Origin: an uncultured Pelagibacteraceae bacterium
GTDB lineage: Bacteria > Pseudomonadota > Alphaproteobacteria > Pelagibacterales > Pelagibacteraceae
Direction of reading: 5' to 3'
NCBI GenBank assembly: GCA_902587515.1
Contig: CACILM010000001.1
Span: 124,001 to 188,000 of the forward strand
Length of the DNA stretch: 64,000 nucleotides
The position numbers and the translations under genes are program-made. The notes beneath the pieces are model-generated. The model saw nothing but the letters and a program-made list of their open reading frames with translations, made no database searches and had not been told where the DNA came from. Of the stretch, positions 36,797 to 46,765 are shown piece by piece. The stretch's first letter is position 1. The number at the start of each line of letters is the position of its first letter.

Positions 36797-38128
36797 TTGG
36801 AAAAAAAAATTTTTATAAAAACATTTGGCTGTCAAATGAATGAATACGATAGTAACCGTATTTATGACGTTGCAAAAAAAATTAATTATAAAAGAACTAC
36901 GAATTTAAGCGAAACAGATTGTTATGTTTTAAATACTTGTCACATTAGAGAAAAAGCAACAGAAAAAGTATATCATGATGTTGGTAGAATAAAAAAAGAA
37001 TTTAGAAACAAGAAAAAACCAATAGTAGTAGTAGCCGGCTGCGTTGCCCAGGCTGAGGGAGAAATTTTATTAAATAGAGAAAGGTATATTGATGCAGTGA
37101 TCGGTCCACAATCTTATCATCAATTTAATGAAACTATTATCAAAATAGAAAAAAACCAAAAGAAAGTAAATTCAACTAACTTTGATGTTATAGAAAAATT
37201 CGATACTTTAAATTCAATTAAAAATACTAGTAACAAAACTTCGTCATTTTTAACGATTCAAGAGGGTTGTGATAAGTTTTGTAAGTTTTGTGTAGTACCT
37301 TATACCAGAGGCCAAGAATTTTCACGATCTATCGAAGAAATAGTAAGAGAATGTTATGAGCTTGTTAATAATGGATCTAAAGAAATCACTTTGCTTGGCC
37401 AAAATGTAAATGCTTATAATTTCAAAGGTAAAAATTTATCAGATTTAATTTTTGAAATTTCAAAAATTAAAGAATTGAAAAGAATTCGATATACAACATC
37501 ACACCCCATAGATTTTAATCCAGATTTAATTGAAGCGCATCAATCCTTAAAAAAACTAATGCCTCTTATTCATTTGCCGGTACAAAGTGGTTCGGACAAA
37601 ATTCTAAAAAATATGAATAGAAAACATAATGTTGAAGATTATTTAGAATTAATCAATAAATTGAGAAAAGCAAAACCTGAAATAGAATTTTCTAGTGATT
37701 TTATAATTGGATATCCAGGAGAAACAGAAGATGATTTTAATGCCACCTTGAAACTTTTAAAAGAAGTAGAGTTTATAAACACTTATTCTTTTATATATAG
37801 CGCTAGGCCTGGGACACCAGCTGCAAAGTTACAAAAAACAGATGAAACCATATTGAAAAAAAGACTTACTGTATTTCAAAAAGTTGCTAGAGAAATAAAA
37901 ATGAAGTACAAAAAAAATCTAATAAACAAAAAATCGCTCGTGTTATTTGAAAATAAAGTGGGTAAAAATAATGAATTTTTTGGACGAGATGAATTTTCAA
38001 ATTCAGTAATTGTAAAAAGTCACGAAAATCTGATTGGAAAGATTGAAGAAATTAAAATAATTGATGGGAACCAAAGTACTTTATTTGGTACAAAAAAAAA
38101 TTTTAATAAAAAAAATTTTGCAGCTTAA
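36797..38128 (+). CDS. miaB: tRNA-2-methylthio-N6-isopentenyladenosine synthase MiaB
   Basis: 443 aa, with a TTG start 1 nt after the fur stop (MEKKIFIKTFGCQMNEYDS). The N-terminal UPF0004 domain supplies three Cys for the auxiliary cluster (GCQMN, NTCHIRE, AGCVAQ); the radical-SAM CxxxCxxC is GCDKFCKFCVVPYTRG; the C-terminal TRAM domain follows. It methylthiolates i6A37 in tRNA using two [4Fe-4S] clusters. The fur-miaB-phoH-ybeY order is conserved in Alphaproteobacteria. Confidence 0.97.
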   Translation: MEKKIFIKTFGCQMNEYDSNRIYDVAKKINYKRTTNLSETDCYVLNTCHIREKATEKVYHDVGRIKKEFRNKKKPIVVVAGCVAQAEGEILLNRERYIDAVIGPQSYHQFNETIIKIEKNQKKVNSTNFDVIEKFDTLNSIKNTSNKTSSFLTIQEGCDKFCKFCVVPYTRGQEFSRSIEEIVRECYELVNNGSKEITLLGQNVNAYNFKGKNLSDLIFEISKIKELKRIRYTTSHPIDFNPDLIEAHQSLKKLMPLIHLPVQSGSDKILKNMNRKHNVEDYLELINKLRKAKPEIEFSSDFIIGYPGETEDDFNATLKLLKEVEFINTYSFIYSARPGTPAAKLQKTDETILKKRLTVFQKVAREIKMKYKKNLINKKSLVLFENKVGKNNEFFGRDEFSNSVIVKSHENLIGKIEEIKIIDGNQSTLFGTKKNFNKKNFAA

Positions 38129-38130
38129 AT

Positions 38131-39135
38131 ATGTCAGAAATTAGCAAGCTAGATAATAATTTAATTGTCAAAAAAATTGACAGTAAAACAATTAATCTTC
38201 AAATCACAGATAATGAGACTTTGATGTCTATAGTGGGCCAATTCGATCAAAATTTAAAAGATTTGGCAAAACTTACTTCAACTAATATTTTTTTTAGGGG
38301 AAATTCAATTACTTGTAAGGGTGATCAAGAAAATATAAATATATTTTGTGAAGCTATAAAATTTTTGATTAATAAGTATTTTTTAACAAAAATTATTGAA
38401 AAGGAGGATATATTTTTGTCAGTAAAAAAAAATTTAGAAATGGATGATACAAACGTAAAATCCTTTAAACAATTAATTAAAACACCCAGAAAGTCAGTGA
38501 TAGCAAGGTCTGAAAAACAGTCTAACTATATTAAAGCTTTAAAAGAAAAAGATATTGTAATGTCCCTCGGACCAGCTGGAACTGGAAAAAGCTTTTTGGC
38601 TGTTTCTGTAGGAGTGACATTGTTAATGGAAAAGAAAATTGAAAGAGTTATTTTATCTAGACCAGCAGTGGAGGCAGGAGAGAAATTAGGTTTTTTGCCA
38701 GGAGACATGAAAGAGAAAGTAGATCCATATTTAAGACCATTATATGATGCTCTTTATGAATTATTTGGGGCAGAAAAAATAGAAAAAAAAATTGAAACAG
38801 GAGAGATAGAGATAGCTCCATTAGCATTTATGAGAGGAAGAACTCTAAAAAATTGTTTTGCGATATTGGATGAGGCTCAAAATGCAACTGAAACGCAAAT
38901 TAAAATGTTTTTAACTAGAATTGGAGAAAACTCTAAGCTTGTTGTTAATGGCGACCCTTCTCAGATAGATTTAATAAATAAATCACAATCTGGTCTAGTA
39001 AAATCAAAAAATATATTAAAAAATATTAAAGAGATTGAAATAATTGAATTTGATCATAAAGATGTTGTCAGACATCCTTTAGTTTCAAAAATTATTAGGG
39101 CTTACCTTAAAAAAAGCACTGATGATAAAGATTAA
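38131..39135 (+). CDS. ybeZ: PhoH-like ATPase (YbeZ)
   Basis: 334 aa. A small N-terminal KH-like region precedes the P-loop ATPase, with Walker A MSLGPAGTGKSFLA and Walker B AILDEAQNATETQIKMFLTR, the PhoH signatures. YbeZ acts with YbeY in rRNA maturation and ribosome quality control. Its end overlaps ybeY by 14 nt. Confidence 0.95.
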   Translation: MSEISKLDNNLIVKKIDSKTINLQITDNETLMSIVGQFDQNLKDLAKLTSTNIFFRGNSITCKGDQENINIFCEAIKFLINKYFLTKIIEKEDIFLSVKKNLEMDDTNVKSFKQLIKTPRKSVIARSEKQSNYIKALKEKDIVMSLGPAGTGKSFLAVSVGVTLLMEKKIERVILSRPAVEAGEKLGFLPGDMKEKVDPYLRPLYDALYELFGAEKIEKKIETGEIEIAPLAFMRGRTLKNCFAILDEAQNATETQIKMFLTRIGENSKLVVNGDPSQIDLINKSQSGLVKSKNILKNIKEIEIIEFDHKDVVRHPLVSKIIRAYLKKSTDDKD

Positions 39136-39586
39136 TACAATTTCAAACAATAAAAATTGGAAACATTATTTAAGCAATCCAAACGAATTTATTCAAAAAA
39201 GAATTAAAAAACTAAATAGAAATTTTAAAAAATATAAAAAAAAAAATATTTATTGCACACTTTTACTTTCTGGTAATGAAGAAATTAAAAGATTAAATAA
39301 AAAATTTAGAAAAAAAAATAAAACTACGGATGTTTTATCATTTCCTTTTTACAGAAAAAAAAATTTAATTAATAAACTTAAAAAAGAAAAAGAAATTTAT
39401 CTAGGAGATATAATTATAAATTTGAATAAAATTAAAAATAAGAATAATAAAAATAAATTTAAACATGAATTTAACAAACTTTGGATACATGGACTAGCTC
39501 ACCTTTTCGGTTATGATCATAAAAGTATTAAAGACTTTAATAATATGAATAAAATTGAAAAAAAATTTCTCCTGTGTATAAACTAA
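39122..39586 (+). CDS. ybeY: Endoribonuclease YbeY (rRNA maturation factor)
   Basis: 154 aa. The zinc-binding signature HGLAHLFGYDH (H-x3-H-x5-H) lies near the C-terminus, and TTDVLSFPF, another family hallmark, is central. The middle of the protein is exceptionally Lys/Asn-rich. YbeY takes part in 16S rRNA 3'-end processing and 70S quality control. It overlaps phoH upstream and abuts lnt; the corC (ybeX) gene that usually stands between ybeY and lnt is not here. Confidence 0.95.
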   Translation: MIKINTISNNKNWKHYLSNPNEFIQKRIKKLNRNFKKYKKKNIYCTLLLSGNEEIKRLNKKFRKKNKTTDVLSFPFYRKKNLINKLKKEKEIYLGDIIINLNKIKNKNNKNKFKHEFNKLWIHGLAHLFGYDHKSIKDFNNMNKIEKKFLLCIN

Positions 39587-41149
39587 ATGACAACAAGATA
39601 CCTAGACAATCGTTTTTTTACTTTATATTTTTTACCATTTTCAATAGGAGCTCTATCAACTTTATCTTTTCAACCTTTTAATTTATTTTTTATAAACTTT
39701 TTAATTCTTCCAATTTTTTTTTATTTAATTGTTTATATAAAAAAAAGATCAAAAAGTATTTATAGAAAAAAGCCGTTTAGAAAAAATTTATTTATATTTG
39801 GTTCGGCATTTGGTTTTGGATTTTATTTAAGCGGCATACATTGGATTACTAACTCTCTAACATTTGATGAAAATTTTAAAATTTTAATCCCATTTGGTCT
39901 TATTTTCATACCTTTATTCTTAAGCTTATTTATTTCAGTAATTACCCTTTTGGTTGGCCCATATTTAAATCTAAATTTTCAATCAATAATTCTTTTATCA
40001 TCAAGTCTTGCTATCTCTGATTACATAAGAAATTTTATTTTATCTGGTTTTCCTTGGAACTTTTGGGCTTACAGTTTTTCTTGGAATATTGAAATAATTC
40101 AAATTTTAAATAAATTAGGTCTCTTTGCTTTTAACCTTATAATAATAACAGTATACATGATCCCTGCTATTATCTTTTTAAACTTGAAAGTCGTCAAAAA
40201 AATTTACGCATTTTTAATTTTGATTCTAATATTGTTTTTGTTTTATCTTTTTGGAAATTATTCAATTAATCTTAATAAGAAAGAAATTAAAAACTTCGAA
40301 AATAAATTTAATATAAAAATTATTTCTCCAAATTTTCCACTAGAGTATGGCCTTGACCAAAGTAAGATAAACAATAGACTAGAAAAATTGATAAGATATA
40401 GCGACCCATTTAAAGATAAAAAAACTTTATATGTGTGGCCAGAGGGGGTTTTTAGCGGATATAGTTATAAAGAATTACAAGGTTTAAAAAAAATATTTGC
40501 AAAAAATTTTAAAAAAGATCATTTCATTTTATTTGGTGTTAATCGATTGGATGAGGAAAAAAACGGATTTTATAATAGCTTAGTAATAGTTAATAATAAT
40601 ATGGAAATTATTCAGGAATATAAAAAACAAAAACTAGTCCCTTTTGGTGAATTCTTACCCTTTGAAAATATTTTGAAAAAGATTGGTTTAAAAAAAATAA
40701 CTGAAGGATACGGATCATTTTTAAAAGGTGAATATAAAAATAATCTGAAAGTTGAAGAATTAAATATTTTACCACTCATTTGTTACGAAATTATTTTTGC
40801 AGATTTAATACAATCATCTAAAAAAGATACTAATCTAATTGTTAATATCTCTGAAGACGGTTGGTTTGGAAAGTCGATCGGACCTTATCAGCATTTTACT
40901 AAAAGTATTTTTAGAGCCATAGAACACAATACATTTTTAGTAAGATCCGCAAATAAAGGGATCAGTGCTATTATAAATAATAAAGGGGAAATTGTAAAAA
41001 AACTTAATCCTAACGAAGCAGGCTATATTCAGCTTAAGGTACCATTAATAAAAAATAAAAATAAAAATAAAAATGATTTGATATTTTTTATTCTTTTATT
41101 TACATATATTTCAATCTTTCTTTTTTATAAAAAAAATAATGGCAACTAA
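39587..41149 (+). CDS. lnt: Apolipoprotein N-acyltransferase
   Basis: 520 aa. The N-terminal half carries about six to seven membrane helices, starting [26 protein letters not shown]. The C-terminal nitrilase-like domain has the Glu-Lys-Cys triad in [22 protein letters not shown] and [14 protein letters not shown] final membrane helix anchors the protein. It adds the third acyl chain to lipoproteins before Lol sorting, consistent with LolA, LptE and BON lipoproteins in this window. It overlaps metK by 11 nt. Confidence 0.96.
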   Translation: MTTRYLDNRFFTLYFLPFSIGALSTLSFQPFNLFFINFLILPIFFYLIVYIKKRSKSIYRKKPFRKNLFIFGSAFGFGFYLSGIHWITNSLTFDENFKILIPFGLIFIPLFLSLFISVITLLVGPYLNLNFQSIILLSSSLAISDYIRNFILSGFPWNFWAYSFSWNIEIIQILNKLGLFAFNLIIITVYMIPAIIFLNLKVVKKIYAFLILILILFLFYLFGNYSINLNKKEIKNFENKFNIKIISPNFPLEYGLDQSKINNRLEKLIRYSDPFKDKKTLYVWPEGVFSGYSYKELQGLKKIFAKNFKKDHFILFGVNRLDEEKNGFYNSLVIVNNNMEIIQEYKKQKLVPFGEFLPFENILKKIGLKKITEGYGSFLKGEYKNNLKVEELNILPLICYEIIFADLIQSSKKDTNLIVNISEDGWFGKSIGPYQHFTKSIFRAIEHNTFLVRSANKGISAIINNKGEIVKKLNPNEAGYIQLKVPLIKNKNKNKNDLIFFILLFTYISIFLFYKKNNGN

Positions 41150-42302
41150 AAATTACTTATTCACTAGCGAGTCGGTTTCCGAAGGTCATCCAGATAAAGT
41201 GTGTGACAGAATCTCTGACATGGTTGTAGATACCTATCTTTCAAAAGATCCTGTATCTAGGGTTGCGTGTGAAACATTAGCAACAACAAACAAGGTTGTC
41301 TTAGCAGGAGAGACTCGAGGTCCTAAATTAGATCAAGATGAACTTATCGATAAAGTAAGAAATTGCATAAAGGACATCGGTTATGATCAAGAAGGTTTTA
41401 GTTGGAAAACTGCAAATATAGAAACTCATTTGCATGAACAATCCTCAGATATAGCGATGGGTGTGGACTCTAAGGAAAATAAAGATGAAGGTGCAGGAGA
41501 CCAAGGCATTATGTTTGGTTATGCTTGTAAAGAAACAGAAGATTTAATGCCTGCTCCGATTCATTATTCCCATAAGGTTTTAAGATTGATGGCAGAAGAT
41601 AGAAAAAGTGGATCCTTAAAAGGAATAGAACCAGATTCGAAAAGTCAGGTTACAATGTTATATGATGATGATAAACCAGTTAAAGTTACTTCTGTTGTAA
41701 TTTCTACTCAACATTCTAAAGACTTAAATCAAGATCAAGTAAAAGAATTAATTATTCCATATATTAAAAAATCTATTCCTGAAAAGTATCTAAAAGATTT
41801 AAATCAAAAGGAAATTTATATAAATCCAACTGGACAATTTATAATCGGAGGGCCAGATGGGGATACAGGTCTGACAGGAAGAAAAATAATAGTTGATACT
41901 TACGGAGGAGCAGCACCTCATGGAGGTGGCGCGTTTTCAGGAAAAGATCCTACAAAAGTAGACAGATCCGCAGCCTATGCTTCAAGATATTTAGCTAAGA
42001 ATATTGTATCGTCTGGAGTTTCTGAAAAATGTTTAATACAGCTTGCCTACGCTATTGGAGTTTCTAAACCTCTTTCTGTATTTATTAAATTAGCTGAAGG
42101 AGATGAAGGTAAAGTAGATAAGGTAAAGAAAATAATTAATGAAAATTTCGATTTATCTCCAAGGGGCATAAGGGAGATGTTAAAACTTAACAATCCCATC
42201 TACCAGGTCACATCAGCATATGGTCACTTTGGAAGAAAACCAACAAATAAAGGTGAATTTTCTTGGGAAAAAACAGATAAAGCAAACTTATTCAAATTGT
42301 AA
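41139..42302 (+). CDS. metK: S-adenosylmethionine synthetase
   Basis: 387 aa. The N-terminal [16 protein letters not shown], the central [12 protein letters not shown] and [19 protein letters not shown] are the standard MetK motifs for methionine, ATP and metal binding. It makes SAM for the many methyltransferases and radical-SAM enzymes nearby. No SAM riboswitch is possible upstream, because the start lies inside lnt; regulation must be by the operon or elsewhere. The trmB gene that often follows metK is absent. Confidence 0.98.
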   Translation: MATKNYLFTSESVSEGHPDKVCDRISDMVVDTYLSKDPVSRVACETLATTNKVVLAGETRGPKLDQDELIDKVRNCIKDIGYDQEGFSWKTANIETHLHEQSSDIAMGVDSKENKDEGAGDQGIMFGYACKETEDLMPAPIHYSHKVLRLMAEDRKSGSLKGIEPDSKSQVTMLYDDDKPVKVTSVVISTQHSKDLNQDQVKELIIPYIKKSIPEKYLKDLNQKEIYINPTGQFIIGGPDGDTGLTGRKIIVDTYGGAAPHGGGAFSGKDPTKVDRSAAYASRYLAKNIVSSGVSEKCLIQLAYAIGVSKPLSVFIKLAEGDEGKVDKVKKIINENFDLSPRGIREMLKLNNPIYQVTSAYGHFGRKPTNKGEFSWEKTDKANLFKL

Positions 42303-42304
42303 TC

Positions 42305-42333
42305 TTGAAAAAACCTTAATTTTCTTTTATTAA
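42305..42333 (+). promoter_or_regulatory. Putative nusA promoter
   Basis: TTGAAA (42305-42310, 5/6 of the -35 consensus), a 17-nt spacer, and TATTAA (42328-42333, 4/6 of the -10 consensus) lie just after the metK stop. Transcription would begin near 42340, upstream of the hairpin that precedes nusA. This is a pattern match only. Confidence 0.45.
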
Positions 42334-42355
42334 AGAAATAAATTATTGAAAATAC

Positions 42356-42382
42356 AAAATGGGCACTTGCCCATTTTTTTTT
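42356..42382 (+). terminator. Intrinsic terminator or attenuator before nusA
   Basis: AAAATGGGC-ACTT-GCCCATTTT: a 9-bp stem with a 4-nt loop and an uninterrupted run of nine T. It ends 14 nt before the nusA ATG, with the nusA Shine-Dalgarno AGGAG (42383-42387) immediately after the T-run. There is no room for a separate promoter between hairpin and gene, so nusA transcripts must read through it. Confidence 0.85.
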
Positions 42383-42396
42383 AGGAGTTTTAAAAA

Positions 42397-43947
42397 ATGT
42401 TGAATAGAGGTTTAGATAAACTTGAACTTTTAAGAATAGTTGAAGCAGTAGCCAATGAAAAGTCAATTGATAAAGAGCTAGTTATTGGGTCAATGGAAAG
42501 TGCTATTCAAAAAGCTGCATTAACAAAATTTGGAAATGATAACAATATTGAAGTGGTAATTAATAGAGAAAGTGGTGAAATAAAAATTCATAAAGTTCTT
42601 GAGGTTGTTGAAAAAGTTGAGGATGCAGCGAGAGAAATAACCATGGATCAAGCAAAAAAAATTTCACGTGACAGCAGTAATCTTAAATTGGGTGAAAAAG
42701 TTTACGAGGAGCTTCCCCAAATAGATTTCGGTCGTATTGCAGCTCAAAGCGCTAAGCAAGTTATTAGCAGCAGAGTCAGAGAGGCAGAAAAAAATAGACA
42801 GTACGAAGACTTTATAGACAAACAAGGTCAAATTTTAAGTGGAATTATAAAAAGATTAGAATATGGAAATGTAATCATTGATTTAGGAAAAGCAGAAGGT
42901 GTTATCAAAAAAGATGAGCTGATACCTAGAGAGATTTTGAAAACAGGCGATAGGGTAAAAGCATATTGTTATGAAGTTAAAAAAGAATTAAAAGGTCATC
43001 AAATATTTCTTTCACGAGCTCACCCTCAATTTCTTGCAAAACTATTTTTTCAAGAAGTTCCTGAGATTTATGAAGGAACAATCGAGATAAAATCTGTTGC
43101 AAGAGATCCTGGAAGTAGAGCAAAAATTTGTGTCTATTCACAAGATGCTTCAATTGATCCTGTTGGTGCCTGTGTAGGTATGAGAGGCAGCAGAGTTCAA
43201 ACAATAGTTAACGAACTTCATGGAGAAAAAATTGACATAATCAAATGGACAGAAGACTTGCCTACTTTAATTTCTGAGTCTTTATCTCCTGCAGAAATTC
43301 AAAAAGTATTGATAGATCAAGATAATAAAAGAATAGATATAATTTTGACTGAGGAAAATCTTAGTAAGGCTATAGGAAGAAGAGGCCAAAATGTTCGTTT
43401 AGCATCTAAGTTAACTAATTATGAAATTGATATTTTAACTGATAAAGAGGACTCAGAGAGAAGACAAAATGAATTCAAGGAAAGAACAGAGGCCTTGATT
43501 AAAAATTTAGAAGTAGATGAGACTTTAGGACAGCTTTTAGTATCAGAAGGATTTACTTCTGTTGATGAAATTGCACAATCAAAATCTGAGGATATTTCTA
43601 AGATTGATGCAATTGATGAAGAAACTGCATCCGAATTAATTAGCAGGTCAAAAGAAACTTTAGTTAAAGAAAAAGAAGCAGTTGCACTTAAATTAAAAAA
43701 ATTAGGTGTTGATGAAAAACTTATCAATCTCAAGGGAATGACTCAAGGTATGCTGGTTATTTTAGGTCAGAAGAATATTAAAAAACTAAATGATTTTGCA
43801 GACTTATCATCTGATGAACTTATTGGTGGCTTTGATGAAATAAAAGGTAAAAAAATTAGAGTTGAGGGATATTTAGAAGAATTCTCCCTATCAAGAAAAG
43901 AAGCTGATGATTTAATAATGGCAGCAAGAGAGATAGTTTACAAATAA
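42397..43947 (+). CDS. nusA: Transcription termination/antitermination factor NusA
   Basis: 516 aa. The N-terminal RNA-polymerase-binding domain begins LELLRIVEAVANEKSID; an S1 domain (ILSGIIKRLEYGNVIIDLGKAEGVI), two KH domains (VGACVGMRGSRVQTIVNELHGEKIDI and AIGRRGQNVRLASKL) and C-terminal acidic repeats (LLVSEGFTSVDEIAQ, with helix-hairpin-helix-like units) follow. It modulates pausing and termination. rimP, which normally precedes nusA, is absent; instead a promoter-like pair, a terminator hairpin and a strong AGGAG site stand upstream. infB follows after 4 nt without the usual ylxR. Confidence 0.97.
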   Translation: MLNRGLDKLELLRIVEAVANEKSIDKELVIGSMESAIQKAALTKFGNDNNIEVVINRESGEIKIHKVLEVVEKVEDAAREITMDQAKKISRDSSNLKLGEKVYEELPQIDFGRIAAQSAKQVISSRVREAEKNRQYEDFIDKQGQILSGIIKRLEYGNVIIDLGKAEGVIKKDELIPREILKTGDRVKAYCYEVKKELKGHQIFLSRAHPQFLAKLFFQEVPEIYEGTIEIKSVARDPGSRAKICVYSQDASIDPVGACVGMRGSRVQTIVNELHGEKIDIIKWTEDLPTLISESLSPAEIQKVLIDQDNKRIDIILTEENLSKAIGRRGQNVRLASKLTNYEIDILTDKEDSERRQNEFKERTEALIKNLEVDETLGQLLVSEGFTSVDEIAQSKSEDISKIDAIDEETASELISRSKETLVKEKEAVALKLKKLGVDEKLINLKGMTQGMLVILGQKNIKKLNDFADLSSDELIGGFDEIKGKKIRVEGYLEEFSLSRKEADDLIMAAREIVYK

Positions 43948-43951
43948 TGTT

Positions 43952-46135
43952 ATGGTTAAAGATAAAAAAAAAACACTCACGATTTCTTCTAATTTAAAAA
44001 AGAAAATTGATACAAGCAATATTCACTCCTCAGGTAAAAAATCTTTTTCAGTAGAGAAAAAAAAACCATTTAGAGGCAATAAAAATCAAAGTAAATTTGG
44101 TTCAGCAACTAACGTAAATTTTAATCCAGATTTGAAGAGAAAAAACTTTGAAAGAAAATTTATTGAACAACAAGCTACAAAAGAATTTATAAAAAAAGAC
44201 AATAAACCAGGGGGAAAAAGTAAACTTAAATTGAAAAATCCAGTTGATAAAAGAGATTTTAAATTGACTGTCTCACGGGCGTTAAACGTTGAAGAAATCG
44301 ACATAAAACAGAGAAGTTTAGCATCAGTGAGACGAGCAAGATTGAAAGAAAAAAAAATCAAACCCGAAGGTGACGAAAAAAAAGAATTTAAAAAAGTTAT
44401 TAAAGAAGTCAAAATCCCGGAGCAAATTACTATTCAAGAACTATCAAATCGGATGGCAGAGAAGTCTAGTGAGATAATTAAATTTTTATTCAATATGAAA
44501 GTAGTTGCTACAATTAATCATAACATTGACAAAGATACTGCAGAGTACATCGTAAAAGAATTTGGTCATAAAGCCATTTTAGAGGAAAAACCCTCTTTCG
44601 AGACAATAAAGTTACAAAAAAATTTGAAAGGAGAGGTTAAAGAAAGGCCACCAGTCGTTACTATCATGGGCCACGTTGATCATGGAAAGACTTCATTATT
44701 AGACGCATTAAGAGATGCTGATGTGGTATCAGGAGAGTTTGGTGGTATAACCCAACATATAGGCGCATACCAAGTAAAGACAAATAATAATAAAATTATT
44801 ACTTTTATAGATACACCAGGTCATGCTGCATTTACAGAGATGCGGGCAAGAGGTTCCAAAATTACAGACATTGTTGTTTTAGTAGTAGCTGCAGATGATG
44901 GAATAAAACCACAAACTGTTGAAGCAATAAAACATGCAAAAGCAGCAAATGTCCCAATTATTGTTGCGATAAATAAATGTGATTTACCTGAAAAAAATAT
45001 AAGTAAAATTAAAAACGATATGATGCAATATGAGTTAATAGCTGAGGATCTTAGCGGAGACACGCTATTTGTTGAAGTGTCGGCTGTTAAAAAAATAAAC
45101 TTAGACAAACTAAAAGAAAGTATTTTACTTCAATCCGAGATTCTTGACCTTAAAGCATCTTTTACAGATAAAGCACGAGGTGTTGTCATCGAGTCTAAAA
45201 TAGATAAAGGAAAAGGTCCAGTTTCCACTATTTTGATAAGTAATGGAAAATTAAGAAGAGGAGATTATTTTATTTGTGGCGATACCTGGGGAAAAATTAG
45301 AGCAATGATTAACCATGAAGGAAAAACAATTAATGAGGCTTTCCCTTCAACACCTGTAGAAATACTAGGAATGAACGACTCAGCTTTTGCTGGTGCAGAA
45401 TTTGTGGTTACAAAAGATGAAGAAGAGGCAAAAAAAATGGCTGAATTTAAGAAAACTGATAATACAAAAAATAATCTTTCAGCAAAAGACAAAACTACTC
45501 TATTCGATACAGCCAAAAATAAAGATGAACTTAATATTGTAATAAAATCAGATGTACATGGCTCAAGTGAGGCACTTAAAATGGCTATCAATAAAATTGA
45601 ACATAAAGAAGTAGAAGCTAAAATAATTTTATCTGATATCGGCATGATTAACGAAACGGATGTATCACTAGCTAAAGCTTCGAATGCTATTTTAATTGGA
45701 TTTAATGTTAAACCAAATAGAGAAGCAAAAAAATTAGCAGAAGATCAAAAAATTGATATTAAATATTTTAATATTATTTATGAAGCATTAGATTATATTG
45801 AAAAATCTCTTTCAGGTCTTTTAGAGCCTGAAATTAAAGAAACAATATTAGGGACAGCTGAGATTCAAAAAATATTTAAAGTATCTAGTGCAGGAAAAAT
45901 TGCTGGATCCAAGGTGTTAACTGGCGAAATTAAATCAAAATCAAAAGCTAGGATAATTAGAGATGGTGTAGTTGTTTATAGCGGTGAAATATCAACTCTA
46001 TTCAGAGAAAAAAACCAAGTCAAAGAAGTAGGAACAGGACTAGAATGCGGTGTAAGCATAAAAGATTTTATAGATTTTAAAGAAAAAGATATAATCGAAT
46101 CGTTTTTATCAGAGAAAATACAAAGATCAATATAA
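43952..46135 (+). CDS. infB: Translation initiation factor IF-2
   Basis: 727 aa. A long Lys-rich, low-complexity N-terminal region (about 150 residues) is followed by the IF2_N helical domain ([22 protein letters not shown]), the GTPase domain with [31 protein letters not shown] and INKCDLP, and the C-terminal domains that bind fMet-tRNA. It places initiator tRNA on the 30S subunit. Its last base is shared with the rbfA ATG. Confidence 0.97.
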   Translation: MVKDKKKTLTISSNLKKKIDTSNIHSSGKKSFSVEKKKPFRGNKNQSKFGSATNVNFNPDLKRKNFERKFIEQQATKEFIKKDNKPGGKSKLKLKNPVDKRDFKLTVSRALNVEEIDIKQRSLASVRRARLKEKKIKPEGDEKKEFKKVIKEVKIPEQITIQELSNRMAEKSSEIIKFLFNMKVVATINHNIDKDTAEYIVKEFGHKAILEEKPSFETIKLQKNLKGEVKERPPVVTIMGHVDHGKTSLLDALRDADVVSGEFGGITQHIGAYQVKTNNNKIITFIDTPGHAAFTEMRARGSKITDIVVLVVAADDGIKPQTVEAIKHAKAANVPIIVAINKCDLPEKNISKIKNDMMQYELIAEDLSGDTLFVEVSAVKKINLDKLKESILLQSEILDLKASFTDKARGVVIESKIDKGKGPVSTILISNGKLRRGDYFICGDTWGKIRAMINHEGKTINEAFPSTPVEILGMNDSAFAGAEFVVTKDEEEAKKMAEFKKTDNTKNNLSAKDKTTLFDTAKNKDELNIVIKSDVHGSSEALKMAINKIEHKEVEAKIILSDIGMINETDVSLAKASNAILIGFNVKPNREAKKLAEDQKIDIKYFNIIYEALDYIEKSLSGLLEPEIKETILGTAEIQKIFKVSSAGKIAGSKVLTGEIKSKSKARIIRDGVVVYSGEISTLFREKNQVKEVGTGLECGVSIKDFIDFKEKDIIESFLSEKIQRSI

Positions 46136-46533
46136 TGGTAAATCAAACAACAAATAGGCCTTTTTCTCAGAGACAACTAAGAGTTGGTGAATTGGTCAAA
46201 CAGAATTTAGGGGAACTATTTATAAGAAATGAGGCAAAAATTCCCTCATTCAATTCCAAACTTACAACAGTTACTGAAGTTAGAATGACCGCTGATCTTA
46301 AAACAGCTAGAGTTTACGTAATTCCTTTAGGGGGAGTAGATACAAAAGAAACTGTAAAAATCTTGACGGAGTACTCTCATCTTGTTAGAAAAGCGCTATC
46401 TAAAAGGCTTGATATAAAGTTTCTTCCTAAGCTCACATTTGTAGAAGATAACTCTTTTGAATATGCTGAAAAGATTGAGAAAATTATAAAGAAAAATAGA
46501 GATAATGATAAAGAAAAAAAAAGATACAATTAA
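46135..46533 (+). CDS. rbfA: Ribosome-binding factor A
   Basis: 132 aa. The pattern RQLRVGELVKQNLGELF, TEVRMTADLKTARVYVIPL and LVRKALSKRLDIKFLPKLTFVEDNSFEYAEKIEKII is RbfA. It assists late 30S maturation around 16S helix 1. It overlaps rpsO by 29 nt downstream. The truB gene that separates rbfA and rpsO in most Proteobacteria is missing here. Confidence 0.95.
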   Translation: MVNQTTNRPFSQRQLRVGELVKQNLGELFIRNEAKIPSFNSKLTTVTEVRMTADLKTARVYVIPLGGVDTKETVKILTEYSHLVRKALSKRLDIKFLPKLTFVEDNSFEYAEKIEKIIKKNRDNDKEKKRYN

Positions 46534-46765
46534 ATCTCTGGCTTTACATGGAAAAGATGTAGGTTCAACAGAAATACAAATTGGTTTGTTAACAGATAAA
46601 ATCACAAAGCTATCAGATCATTTTAAAAAATTTAAAAAAGATAAACACTCAACTTTAGGTTTGACAAAATCAGTAAATAAAAGGAAAAGGCTACTTTCTT
46701 ACTTAAAAAAGAAAAATTCTGCGTCTTACCAAAAAGTAATAAAACAACTAAATTTAAGGAAATAA
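46505..46765 (+). CDS. rpsO: Ribosomal protein S15
   Basis: 86 aa, close to the usual 88-89. [34 protein letters not shown] and [21 protein letters not shown] are the S15 core, including the conserved D-HS loop. The ATG at 46505 lies inside rbfA, so the first ten codons are shared in another frame; the residue count before the GSTE motif agrees with this start. The next gene, pnp, begins at the last base of the rpsO stop; rpsO-pnp is the universal order. Confidence 0.96.
   Translation: MIKKKKDTIKSLALHGKDVGSTEIQIGLLTDKITKLSDHFKKFKKDKHSTLGLTKSVNKRKRLLSYLKKKNSASYQKVIKQLNLRK

Noticed and set aside
41100-41150. A SAM riboswitch before metK, as known for some SAR11 genes.
   Set aside because: metK starts inside lnt, leaving no leader to hold one; no riboswitch-like structure was seen.
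42224-42466. Minus-strand 80-aa ORF spanning the metK-nusA gap, which could pass as an intergenic gene.
   Set aside because: It overlaps both metK and nusA codons and the terminator hairpin; the composition is that of a reverse-frame shadow.
42660-42675. A third parS-like sequence, TTTCACGTGACA, inside nusA.
   Set aside because: It breaks the palindrome at one core position and lies about 34 kb from parAB; a single imperfect hit in coding sequence is expected by chance.
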